A stretch of DNA of 33,258 nt from Oscillospiraceae bacterium. Its GTDB lineage: Bacteria; Bacillota; Clostridia; Oscillospirales; Oscillospiraceae. The notes under the pieces were generated by a model. The model ran no database searches. It was not told where the DNA came from and saw nothing but the letters and a program-made list of their open reading frames with translations. Positions 16,637 to 24,814 of the stretch are shown piece by piece. Within the stretch, counting starts at the first letter, position 1. Every line of letters starts with the position of its first letter. The stretch is taken from the NCBI GenBank assembly GCA_017524845.1, contig JAFXUU010000054.1:1-33258 (forward strand). The letters run 5' to 3'. The position numbers were made by a program, and so were the translations under genes.

Positions 16637-17286
16637 GGTGCTTTCCTCCCTCCGTCCGTCAGCAGCCACGTTTCCCCGTCGGGCATATCGCAGAGAGCGC
16701 CGCGGAACTGCGCTTCGATCTCCCCGTCGGGGTAGCGCCTGACCACGACCTCCTCCCGGTAGTCCGGGTCCTCGTACCAGCGGCTGAAGTAGAGCTTTTC
16801 GCCCTCGCGGAGGCAGAAGCTCTCCGCCGGGTGGATGGGGAAGTCCGCCTGTTCCGGCCAGAGGATCTGAAAGCGCTCCGCCGTCTGCCGGGTCAGCATC
16901 AGCGGGGAAGCGTGGGGCATCAGGTTGTAGCAGTCCTCGAGCTCTCCCAGGGGCAGCGCGGCGATGGGGGAGGCTTCCCCCTCCGGCGTACACCCCAGCA
17001 GCCGCACTTCCCCGGCGGGAAAGTCCGCCAGCAGGATGACGAACCTGCCTCCGTCCCAGGCGGGGACGCCGAAATACTGCCCGTCCCGCGCGGAAACCGG
17101 CTCCAGCACCAGCCCGTCGGAGACCCGAACGAAGATCAGCCGGTTTCGGCGGATGCGGTGCCCGTCCCGGAAGAGCTCCTCCGCCTCGTAAAGATCGCCG
17201 GAGGTGTGGTCCGTGCCCCAGGTCCAGTCCGGCGCGCCGCCCAGCGGCGCGAGGTAGGAGATGCCGCCGGTGTTCGCGGTCCTCAT
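16633..17286 (-). CDS. Protein of unknown function
   Basis: 217 residues, not recognised. The sequence is rich in aromatic and acidic residues with predicted beta strands (for example RLIFVRVSDGLVLEP, GGRFVILLADFPAGEV, REEVVVRRYPDGEIEAQF), suggesting a beta-propeller or beta-sandwich-like soluble protein. No signal peptide or membrane helix. ATG 17286 overlaps the DUF1847 stop (ATGA) and its own stop overlaps the deformylase GTG, so it is translated in a coupled operon. The longer open frame up to 17499 is the shadow of the DUF1847 gene. Confidence 0.75.
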   Translation of the reverse strand: MRTANTGGISYLAPLGGAPDWTWGTDHTSGDLYEAEELFRDGHRIRRNRLIFVRVSDGLVLEPVSARDGQYFGVPAWDGGRFVILLADFPAGEVRLLGCTPEGEASPIAALPLGELEDCYNLMPHASPLMLTRQTAERFQILWPEQADFPIHPAESFCLREGEKLYFSRWYEDPDYREEVVVRRYPDGEIEAQFRGALCDMPDGETWLLTDGGRKAP

Positions 17287-17969
17287 GTATCCACCTCTTT
17301 TTTCAGGAAGCGGTAGTAGCCGGAATACAGGGCGTTCAGGGGCGCGTGGCCCAGGAGCCGGTCCTTCACGGCGACCACTGTCACCGGGGCTTCGACGTAT
17401 TTCAGAAACAGGGAGTCGTGGCCCACGCAGAGGCCCAGCATCAGGACAAAGTCGCAGTTTTCTTCGTTGAGGATCTTCGCCTGGGCGATGGGATTGCACA
17501 TGGGCTCAAGGCCGGGGAAGATCTTGTCTTCCGCACCGAGGCCCAGAAAGCTCTTGTCCACCCGCCCGACCTTGCAGCAGACGGACGCAATCTCGAAGCC
17601 GTGGGACAGGAGGATGCGGCAGAGGTCCCGGGCCTCCGTCCGAAGCCCCAGGCAGAAGGCCAGGCCCAGCTTCCGGTATCCCATCCGCTGCGCGAATTCG
17701 ATGATCTCCATGATCCGGGGCTTCACCGGCTGCCGGGCGTTTCCATCGTAGGGGGAGGGGGCGTAGCAGGCTTTTTCCTGCAGGGCGGCCTCCCGGGCAA
17801 AGCGCATCAGCTCCCTGTCATCCCGCAGGGCGGCGCAGGCGCTTTCGTTCTCCGCCGGGTAGAGGGCCGTGGAGCAGCCCTCCGGGGCTTTGCCGGTCTC
17901 GCTCCTGCAGATCCGCTCCGGTTCCGGATAGGGGCACAGCGCGCAGTTTGCCGCGCATTTTTCTTTCAT
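17283..17969 (-). CDS. DUF1847 family metal-binding protein
   Basis: 228 residues. The N-terminal Cys cluster (CAANCALCPYPEPERIC) and later cysteines (SVCCKVGR, PMCNPIAQA, MLGLCVGHDSLF) are characteristic of DUF1847, small Cys-rich proteins found mostly in anaerobes and presumed to bind iron-sulfur or zinc. The function is unknown. ATG 17969 is preceded by GGAGG. It is the first gene of the leftward operon driven by the promoter at 18001-18030. Confidence 0.88.
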   Translation of the reverse strand: MKEKCAANCALCPYPEPERICRSETGKAPEGCSTALYPAENESACAALRDDRELMRFAREAALQEKACYAPSPYDGNARQPVKPRIMEIIEFAQRMGYRKLGLAFCLGLRTEARDLCRILLSHGFEIASVCCKVGRVDKSFLGLGAEDKIFPGLEPMCNPIAQAKILNEENCDFVLMLGLCVGHDSLFLKYVEAPVTVVAVKDRLLGHAPLNALYSGYYRFLKKEVDT

Positions 17970-18000
17970 GGCTTCGACCTCCAGTTTTGCGTTCCCTCCA

Positions 18001-18030
18001 ATTATACGGAAGACCGGGCCCCAAGTTCAA
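18001..18030 (-). promoter_or_regulatory. Promoter for the DUF1847 operon
   Basis: On the minus strand TTGAAC (18030-18025), an 18-bp spacer and a perfect TATAAT (18006-18001), about 30 bases upstream of ATG 17969. It is divergent from the promoter at 18070. Confidence 0.8.
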
Positions 18031-18069
18031 GCCCCGAAGCAAAGAAGCCGCCCTTTTCTGCGCCGGGCA

Positions 18070-18098
18070 TTGAAACCGGCTCCGATCCCGGGTATAAT
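18070..18098 (+). promoter_or_regulatory. Promoter for the reductive fermentation cluster
   Basis: TTGAAA (18070-18075), a 17-bp spacer and a perfect TATAAT (18093-18098). The leader to ATG 18174 is about 70 nt, with AGAGAGGA just ahead of the start. Confidence 0.85.
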
Positions 18099-18173
18099 GC
18101 ATTATGGGGAAATGCAAAGTCCCGCTTTGACCCCGGCACGATACTGAAATTCAATTACAGAGAGGATAAAGAA

Positions 18174-20128
18174 ATGGAAAGCTGCAAGTACCCGAACATC
18201 CTGAAGCCCCTGCGCATCGGCAATACCGTGTTCCGGAACCGCATGTTCTCCGCGCCCACCGGCCTCTACGACCTGACCCCGGACCGCGCCCCCACGGACG
18301 ACTACATCGCCTATTACGAGCGGAAGGCCAAGGGCGGCTGCGCCTCCATCAACATCGGGGAGTGCAACATCGACAACGAGGGCGTGGGCTCTCCCAACAG
18401 CTACGAGATCCCCAACCTTTCGGAGCACAAGTTCAACAAGGAGGCCCTGGGCAAGCTGGCCAACGCCATCAGCCGGAACGGGGCCGTGGCCACCATCGAG
18501 CTGCAGAAGACCGGGCGGATCGCCTCCGACACGCCGGGGCAGATGAAACTCCTCAGCCCCAGCGACGGCTTCCATCCCTACGACAGCCGGGTGAAATGCC
18601 GGGCCATGACGGAGGAGGAAATCCTCGCCACCGTGGACGCCTATGCCTCCGCCGCGGAATACGCCAAGGGCCGGGGCTTCGGCATGGTGATGGTCCACGC
18701 CGGGCACGGCTGGCTGCTGCACCAGTTCCACTGCCCGAAGTCCAACCGGCGGACGGACAAGTGGGGCGGCAATCCCGAGAACCGCTGCCGCTTCACCGTG
18801 GCCGTGGTGGACGAGATCCACAGGCGCTGCGGCCGGAATTTCCCCGTGGAGGTGCGCATCAGCGGCAGCGAGGCCTTCGAGGGGGGCTACGGCATCGAGG
18901 AGGGCGTGGAGATCGCCAAACAGCTGGACGGACACGCGGACATCATCCACGTCTCCTGCGGCAATCTCTTCTCCCCCGGCACGGATTACCACACCCATCC
19001 CGGCATCTTCCAGGAAGAAGGGATGAACGTGAAATACGCCGCCGAGATCAAAAAGCACGTGAAGCAGTCCTACGTGGCCACCATCGGCGGCCTGAGCGAC
19101 CTGGACGTGCTGGAGGAGATCGTCGCCTCCGGCAAGGCGGACATCGTGGAGATGGCCCGAGGCCTGATCTGCGACCCGGACCTGCCCCGGAAGGCGAGCT
19201 CCGGCCGGGAGAAGGAAGCCCGCAAGTGCCTGCGCTGCTTCAAGTGCGTCGGCCAGGACTATCAGGACGGGCGGCTCTTCTGCGCCATCAATCCCGCCTC
19301 CGGCAAGGAGCGGGAGGCGGCGCGCCCGCCCCGGCCCCTCAGCCTGAAGAAGGTGCTGATCGCGGGGGGCGGCGTCGCCGGCATGGAGGCGGCCATTACG
19401 GCCCGGGAGATCGGCCACGAGGTCATCCTCTGCGAAAGAGCGCCGAGCTGGGCGGCGTTCTGCGCTGCGAGCGGGAGGTGCCCTTCAAGAAGCGGATCGG
19501 AGAGTACATCGAGCGGCAGAAATACATGCTGGAGAAGCTGGGGGTGGAGGTGCGCCTCAATACCCCCGTCACCCCGGAGCTGTGCCGGGAGCTGAAACCC
19601 GACGCCATCGTCGCCGCCCTGGGGGCCGTCACCGCGGCGCCGCCCATCCCGGGCATCCGGGGCGAAAACGTGAAGACCGCCGTGGAGGTGTTCGCCGAGC
19701 CCGGGCTGGCCAGGGGAAAGACCGCCATCCTCGGCGCGGGCACCACCGGCCTGGAGCTGGCGATCTACCTGGCCTCCCTGGGCCGGGAGGTCCGCATCCT
19801 GGAAATGCGCTCCGCCAGGGAAGCCGCCTCCGGCGCTTCCACCTACGCCATGCAGCTGGAGAAATACGGGCTCAGGGTGGAATACGGCGTCAAAGCCCTG
19901 GAGATCCTCCCCGACGGAGTCCGGGTCTCCGCCGACGGGGAAGAGACCGTGCTGCCCTGCGACACCGTAGTCAACGCCCTGGGTATGACGCCCCTCTGGG
20001 ACGAGGCCGACGCGCTGCGCTTCTGCGCTCCGGAATTCCATCAGGTGGGCGACTGCCTGAAGTCCCGCAACCTGATGGCCACCACCAGCGAGGCCTGGAC
20101 CGCGGCCCGGAACATCGGCTGCTGCTGA
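18174..20128 (+). pseudogene. Enoate reductase / Old Yellow Enzyme family Fe-S flavoenzyme, frameshifted
   Basis: When the frameshift is corrected the product is about 651 residues, full length for 2-enoate reductase or 2,4-dienoyl-CoA reductase-like enzymes that reduce an activated C=C bond with NADH. The FMN barrel runs to about residue 340 (HAGHGWLLHQFHCPKSNRRTD region, positions 18700-18760). The Fe-S ligands are Cys352, Cys355, Cys358 and Cys370, followed by FAD/NAD Rossmann motifs IAGGGVAGMEAA and ILGAGTTGLELA. The frame breaks at 19434-19438: GAAAG where GAAAAG would continue KSAELGGVLRCE, so one A is missing from a short A-run. The rest (to 20128) is intact in the other frame. No slippery heptamer is seen, so this is a real mutation or a sequencing/assembly error. 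The stop overlaps the next ATG (TGATG). Confidence 0.9.
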
Positions 20129-20610
20129 TGGCATTCGAAAAAGCGAAGGAATATCTGGAAGCCCTGGGCTTCGGGGACCGGGTCATCGTCCCGGAGCGGA
20201 GCAGCGCCACGGTGGCGGAGGCCGCCGAGGCCCTGGGCTGCGAGCCGGGCATGATCGCGAAGACCCTCTCCTTCCTCCAGGAGGACAAGCCGGTCCTGAT
20301 CCTGGCGGAGGGCATGGCCCGGGTGGACAATAAGAAATACAGGGAGCGCTTCGGCTGCAAGGCGAAGATGATCCCGCCGGAGCGGGTGGAGGAGTTGATC
20401 GGCCACGGCGTGGGCGGGGTGTGCCCCTTCGGGGTCAAGCCGGGGGTCACGGTCTATCTGGACGAAAGCCTGAAGCTCCATGACACCGTCTATCCGGCGG
20501 CGGGCTCGGACCACAGCGCCGTGCGCCTGTCCGTCGGGGAGCTGGAGCTCTGCTGCGGATATCCAGAATGGGTGGATATCTGCAGGGACGGGCGGGCGGG
20601 GAACGGCTGA
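20128..20610 (+). CDS. YbaK/EbsC-type aminoacyl-tRNA deacylase-like protein
   Basis: 160 residues matching the YbaK/ProX-INS domain, which hydrolyses mischarged aminoacyl-tRNA, typically Cys-tRNA(Pro). Typical features are IAKTLSFL, VLILAEGMARVDNKKY, VGGVCPFGVKPG, VYLDESL and AAGSDHSAVRLS. It starts on the A of the preceding stop codon and sits between an enoate reductase and dehydratase genes, an odd place for a housekeeping editing enzyme. It may protect translation from an intermediate or have been recruited to cleave another acyl ester. That role is inference. Confidence 0.92.
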   Translation: MAFEKAKEYLEALGFGDRVIVPERSSATVAEAAEALGCEPGMIAKTLSFLQEDKPVLILAEGMARVDNKKYRERFGCKAKMIPPERVEELIGHGVGGVCPFGVKPGVTVYLDESLKLHDTVYPAAGSDHSAVRLSVGELELCCGYPEWVDICRDGRAGNG

Positions 20611-20639
20611 CGGCTGCAAAAGACAAGGGGGGAACGGAT

Positions 20640-21812
20640 ATGCTGAGAGACTGCGCCCTGTCCAGCCCGGCCTTCGGCGCCCTGCTGGACGTGTGGCGGC
20701 ATCGGGGCCGGGCAGCCGCCGAATTCCGCCGGAGCGGCGGGAAGACGGTGGGCTGCCTGGGGGGCGACGTGCCGGAGGAATATATCCTCGCGGGGGGCAT
20801 GCTCCCCGTGCGCATCCCCCCGGACCCGGAGAGCGGGCTCGGGGAGGCGGACAAATACCTGGAGGCCTGCTTCGACCCCATGGTGCGCAGCCAGTTCGAC
20901 CGCATCGTCCGGGGGGAGGCCGCCGGTCTCTGCGACTTCCTGGCCGTTTCCAATTCCACGGACGTGCTGGTGCGCCTCTACCTCTACCTCCGGGAGCTGC
21001 GGCGTTCGGAGCCGGAGGTCCCGGTGCCGCCCGTGGCCTTCGTCGACTGGCTTTTCACCCCTTCCCGCAAGTTCCAGCTGGCGAATGAAAAGACCGCCGC
21101 CCGCTTCCGGGAGACGGCGGAAGCCTGGGCGGGAAGACCCATCACGGACGGGGACGTGGCCGACGCCCTGCGGCTGCTGAACGGGGAGCGGGCCGCCCTG
21201 CGGCGGATCTCCGCCCTGCGCCTTAGCCCGGAACCCCGGATCAGCGGCACGGAGGCCCTCATCGTCACCGGCGCGGGCTTTTATATGGACCGGGGGGAGC
21301 ACGCGAGGCTGGTACTCGCCCTGGCGGAAGAAGCCGCCGCCTGGCCCGTCCTCACCGGCCCCCGGGTCTTTCTCAGCGGCACGGAGCAGTATGATACCAC
21401 GGTCTACGAGCTGCTGGAGGGCGCGGGCGCGGTGGTGGCCGCCGAGGATCACGACTGCGGCATGCGCTGGTTCGAGGGGGACACGGACCCCGCTCTCCCA
21501 CCGGAGAAGGCCGTGGCCGCGCGATATATGCTGCGTTCCCCCTCTCCGAAAAAGGCCGGCGTGTTCCGGCGGGTGGAGGCCCTATGCGCTTCTGCCCGGG
21601 GCGCGGGAGCCCGGGGCGTCGCCGTGTGCATGGATATGTTCGAGGAGGCCGCCAGCTGGGATTTCCCGGAGCAGAGAAAGGCCCTGGCGGCCCTGGGGAT
21701 CGAAGCCCGGGAGTTCTCCCGGCTGCCCTATCCGGCCTCGAAGGACGCTTCCCTGAAGGAGAGAATGGAAGCCTTTGTCAAAGAACTGAAGGGAGGGGAG
21801 GACCGTGGCTGA
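20640..21812 (+). CDS. 2-hydroxyacyl-CoA dehydratase family subunit (first)
   Basis: 390 residues from ATG 20640, with AAGGGGGGAAC ahead. It matches the HgdA/HgdB/FldBC/benzoyl-CoA reductase fold: VPEEYILAGGMLPVRIP near the N-terminus, ACFDPMVRSQFD with Cys77, and VAVCMDMFEEAASWDFP with Cys330. The central family position, usually a Cys before Asp, reads NSTD with Thr107, so one of three expected Fe-S ligands is missing, although Cys98 lies nine residues upstream. Family members eliminate water from (R)-2-hydroxyacyl-CoA through a ketyl radical after ATP-driven electron transfer from an activator. No activator gene is in the window. It overlaps the next gene by 8 bases. Confidence 0.88.
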   Translation: MLRDCALSSPAFGALLDVWRHRGRAAAEFRRSGGKTVGCLGGDVPEEYILAGGMLPVRIPPDPESGLGEADKYLEACFDPMVRSQFDRIVRGEAAGLCDFLAVSNSTDVLVRLYLYLRELRRSEPEVPVPPVAFVDWLFTPSRKFQLANEKTAARFRETAEAWAGRPITDGDVADALRLLNGERAALRRISALRLSPEPRISGTEALIVTGAGFYMDRGEHARLVLALAEEAAAWPVLTGPRVFLSGTEQYDTTVYELLEGAGAVVAAEDHDCGMRWFEGDTDPALPPEKAVAARYMLRSPSPKKAGVFRRVEALCASARGAGARGVAVCMDMFEEAASWDFPEQRKALAALGIEAREFSRLPYPASKDASLKERMEAFVKELKGGEDRG

Positions 21813-23103
21813 CGAGGCGCGCAGGGCGGTGAAGACCCTGAAGGCGGCGGAGGAATCCGGCGCGTATCAGAAAAAGTGGTTCCGCTCCCTCCATGAGCGG
21901 GTCGCGGCGGGGGAGGACTTCGCCTATCTCAACGCCGACGTGCCCATGGAGATCTTCCGGGCCATGGATATCCCTTTCGTTGTGAATCAGTGGTGGGCGG
22001 CCATCTGCTCCGCCAAACGGATGACGCCGCGTTATGTAAACTTTTTGCGGGAGGCGGGTTACCGGGACGATCTCTGCTCCTACTGCAGCGCGGTGCTGGG
22101 GGAGAGCATGGACCCGGAGGACAGGGAGCTGGGCCCCTGGGGCGGCTTGCCCCGGCCCACCGTCGCCGTCACCCGCCTCACCTGCGACTGTCAGGCCAAG
22201 ATCTTCGAGCTCTTCGCCCGGAACTACGACGCGGAGCTCTGGGTGATGGAGAACACCCAGCCCCGCAACGTGCCGGAGAACTGGTGGGACCTGGCCGCGG
22301 GCCGCTGGGAGGAGCTCTACGATCCCGACCGGCTGGACCTGGCGGTGGAGGAGCTGAAGGAGCTCATCGCCAGGCTGGAGCGGAAGACCGGGCGGATGTT
22401 CGACGACAATAAGCTCATCGAGGTCATGGCCCTGGTGAACGAGCAGGAACGCTGGTATAAAAAGACCCGGGACCTCATCGCCCGGGCGCCCGCGGCCCCG
22501 GTGACGGTGGTGGACACCATCAATGCCACCATGCAGGCCCAGTGGCAGCGGGGCACGGAATGGGCCGCCGGGCACGCGAAGCGGATGTACGGGGAGATCA
22601 AAGCCCTGGCGGACGCCGGGCACGCGGCGGTGCCCAACGAGAGATACCGCCTCATGTGGCTGGGCCGGGGCCTCTGGCACGATTTCGCCTTTTATCAGAA
22701 TTTCGAGGAGAAGTACGGGGCGGCCTTCGTCTGGAGCATGTACCTGGCCATGGGGGCGGACGCCTACATCCGCGAGGGCTATGAGAAGGACCCCCTGCGG
22801 GCCCTGGCAGCCCGCTACATCGGCATGGAGGACTTCCTCCATATGCCCCCCTGGAACAGCGGCTGGTTCGTCCGGGAGGCCAAGGCCAACCGCATCGACG
22901 GCGTGGTATACATGGCCCCCGCCAACTGCATGCAGGCGGTGGAGGGCTCCGGCTTCATCGTGAAGGCCCTGGAAAAGGCGGGCATCCCTGTGCTCCTCTT
23001 CCGGGGGGACCCGGTGGATTCCCGGAAATGGAACCGGGAGAACATGACGCGGCTGGTAGGGGAGTTCATCGAAGAAAAAATCGCGGGAGGAAAGAGAGCA
23101 TGA
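21805..23103 (+). CDS. 2-hydroxyacyl-CoA dehydratase family subunit (second)
   Basis: 432 residues from GTG 21805 with GGGAGGGGAGG just upstream; its first 8 bases overlap the previous gene. The family cysteines are all present: Cys91/Cys94 (CSYC), Cys127/Cys129 (TCDCQAKIFE) and Cys375 (PANCMQ). NADVPMEIFRAMDIPFVVNQ near residues 46-65 is the typical start of the first Rossmann-like domain. This is the subunit most likely to carry a regular [4Fe-4S] cluster. Together with the preceding protein it should form the heterodimeric dehydratase. The relation to benzoyl-CoA reductase subunits cannot be excluded from sequence alone. Confidence 0.88.
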   Translation: MADEARRAVKTLKAAEESGAYQKKWFRSLHERVAAGEDFAYLNADVPMEIFRAMDIPFVVNQWWAAICSAKRMTPRYVNFLREAGYRDDLCSYCSAVLGESMDPEDRELGPWGGLPRPTVAVTRLTCDCQAKIFELFARNYDAELWVMENTQPRNVPENWWDLAAGRWEELYDPDRLDLAVEELKELIARLERKTGRMFDDNKLIEVMALVNEQERWYKKTRDLIARAPAAPVTVVDTINATMQAQWQRGTEWAAGHAKRMYGEIKALADAGHAAVPNERYRLMWLGRGLWHDFAFYQNFEEKYGAAFVWSMYLAMGADAYIREGYEKDPLRALAARYIGMEDFLHMPPWNSGWFVREAKANRIDGVVYMAPANCMQAVEGSGFIVKALEKAGIPVLLFRGDPVDSRKWNRENMTRLVGEFIEEKIAGGKRA

Positions 23104-24320
23104 GCGGAACAGGACCGCTGAGCGGATACAGGGTGCTGGATATGACCCAGTTCGAGGCGGGCACCGTCTGCACCGAGACCCTGGCCTGGATGGGCGCGGA
23201 GGTCTGGAAGGTGGAGAGGCCCGTCACAGGCGAGCAGGGGCGCTACAGTTTCGTTTCCCCGGACAAGGACGGCTTCGGCTTCATCCTGCTGAACCTCAAC
23301 AAGGAGTCCATCACCTGCAACGCCAAGAAGCCGGAGGGCCTGGCCCTCCTGAAACGGCTGGCGGCGGAGGCGGACGTGTTCGTGGAAAACATGGGGCCGG
23401 GCTCCGTGGAGCGCCTGGGCCTGGGCTACGAGGTCCTGAAGGAACTGAATCCCCGGCTCGTCTATACGCAGATGAAGGGCTTCGGCATGGACGGGCCCTA
23501 CGCCGACTATCCCGCCTTCGCCCCCATCGGCCAGGCCACCGGCGGCGTCCCCGCCATGACCGGCTTCCCCGACGGGATGCCCTGTCAGCCCGGCGTGAAC
23601 GTGGGGGATTCCGGCCTCGGCTACATGACCGCCCTTAGCATCGTGGCCGCCCTGCTGCAGCGGGAGCGCACGGGAGAGGGGCAGTATATCGAGGTGGACA
23701 TGCAGGACACCTGCGTCTGCTTCGGCCGGGCCAACTGGGAGCCCTATTACTTCGCCGGGGGAAAGACCCCCAAGCGGGCGGGCAACGGCATGCCCATGGA
23801 AAACGTGGCCCCGGCGGGCATGTATCCCTGCAAGCCCTTTGGCTACAACGACTATGTGCACATCTACTGCTCCCGCCACCCCGGGAGCCGGCAGTTTGAG
23901 CAGCTGTGCAGGATCATCGGACACGAGGAGCTGCTGGAGGACCCTCGCATGGGCACGCCCCAGTCCCGCTATCTGGTACGGGAGGAGCTGGACGCCGTCA
24001 TTTCGGAGTGGACGAGCCGGCATACGAAACAGGAGGCCATGGACATACTCTGCAAGGCGGATATCCCCGCGGGCGCGGTGCTGGATATGGACGACCTGAC
24101 GAGGGACGAATACCTCCGCAGCCGGGGCACCATGGTGGAGATCGACCATCCCGAGCGGGGGAAGCTCGTGGTGCCGGGCTTCGCCCCCAAGATGAGCGGC
24201 AACGATCTGCACTACGAATGCTCCCCCCGGCTGGGGGAGCACAACAAAAAGGTCTATCAGGACCTGCTGGGCCTGACCGACGCAGAGATGGCGGCGCTGA
24301 AGGAAAAGGGCGTCATCTGA
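23100..24320 (+). CDS. Family III CoA-transferase (CaiB/BaiF type)
   Basis: 406 residues from ATG 23100, overlapping the previous stop (ATGA) and preceded by GGAGGAAAG. The catalytic Asp170 lies in NVGDSGLGYM, matching Asp169 of formyl-CoA transferase. FVENMGPGSVERLGLGYE and YTQMKGFGMDGPYA are family landmarks. By analogy with FldA, HadA and CaiB it would load CoA onto a 2-hydroxyacid from the acyl-CoA or enoyl-CoA product, feeding the dehydratase. It is the last gene of the cluster; a bidirectional hairpin follows. Confidence 0.93.
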   Translation: MSGTGPLSGYRVLDMTQFEAGTVCTETLAWMGAEVWKVERPVTGEQGRYSFVSPDKDGFGFILLNLNKESITCNAKKPEGLALLKRLAAEADVFVENMGPGSVERLGLGYEVLKELNPRLVYTQMKGFGMDGPYADYPAFAPIGQATGGVPAMTGFPDGMPCQPGVNVGDSGLGYMTALSIVAALLQRERTGEGQYIEVDMQDTCVCFGRANWEPYYFAGGKTPKRAGNGMPMENVAPAGMYPCKPFGYNDYVHIYCSRHPGSRQFEQLCRIIGHEELLEDPRMGTPQSRYLVREELDAVISEWTSRHTKQEAMDILCKADIPAGAVLDMDDLTRDEYLRSRGTMVEIDHPERGKLVVPGFAPKMSGNDLHYECSPRLGEHNKKVYQDLLGLTDAEMAALKEKGVI

Positions 24321-24335
24321 GGGAAAAACGGAAAA

Positions 24336-24378
24336 AGCGCCCGGAAGCACGGGGGATCGTCCCCGGCTTCCGGGCGCT
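24336..24378 (-). terminator. Rho-independent terminator between converging operons
   Basis: 13-bp outer stem AGCGCCCGGAAGC/GCTTCCGGGCGCT (24336-24348 with 24366-24378) plus an inner CGGGG/CCCCG stem. On the minus strand it is followed by a strong T-tract (tttttccgttttt), so it mainly ends the leftward operon. On the plus strand it probably also slows transcription from the CoA-transferase gene. Confidence 0.85.
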
Positions 24379-24391
24379 GAGCGTCCTTCGG

Positions 24392-24781
24392 TCACAGCAC
24401 GTAATTGGAGATCAGGGTGTTCAGCTTGCGGATATCCACGCTGGTCTTGAAGTCGAAGGTGAGCTTCGAGCCGTTGCTGAAGGCAAGGATCAGCTCGCTG
24501 TCGATGTCCAGCAGACCGGCGGTCTCCACGCCGAAGTATTGGACCTTGGAATAGGGGTAGGAGAAATAGGACACCTTTTTGCCGGAGAGCCCCTGCACGT
24601 TCACGACGAAGATCCGCTTCGTGGTGAAAATGACCTGATCCCGCACCGTCTTGAACGCGGCTACCGGCTGCTCTCCGTCCACGAGCAGATCGAAAACCTC
24701 AGGCCTGACCTCCTCGGGCGGGATCCCCTTCAGGTTCAGAAAGTTGGATTCGGACAAGATCCCGGATGATACCGTGGGCAT
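24392..24781 (-). CDS. PH domain-containing protein (bacterial PH, bPH_1-like)
   Basis: 129 residues. The fold reads as a single bacterial pleckstrin-homology-like domain: VFDLLVDGEQPVAAFKTVRD, then QVIFTTKRIFVVNVQGL, SYFSYPYSKVQYFGVET and a C-terminal helix KLNTLISNYVL. No membrane segment. Such proteins are widespread in Bacillota; partner and ligand are unknown. ATG 24781 is preceded by GGAGGTG. It is the last gene of the leftward operon, 33 bases after the SDR gene. Confidence 0.85.
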   Translation of the reverse strand: MPTVSSGILSESNFLNLKGIPPEEVRPEVFDLLVDGEQPVAAFKTVRDQVIFTTKRIFVVNVQGLSGKKVSYFSYPYSKVQYFGVETAGLLDIDSELILAFSNGSKLTFDFKTSVDIRKLNTLISNYVL

Positions 24782-24814
24782 AGCGACACCTCCATATGAT
24801 TTGGGATGATTGCG

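Noticed and set aside
17346..18173. Extension of the enoate reductase frame upstream to 17346
   Set aside because: It runs antisense through the DUF1847 gene and both divergent promoters; conserved homology starts at ATG 18174.
19430..19442. Programmed -1 frameshift in the enoate reductase
   Set aside because: There is no X-XXY-YYZ slippery heptamer and no obvious downstream stimulatory structure; a mutation or sequencing error is simpler.
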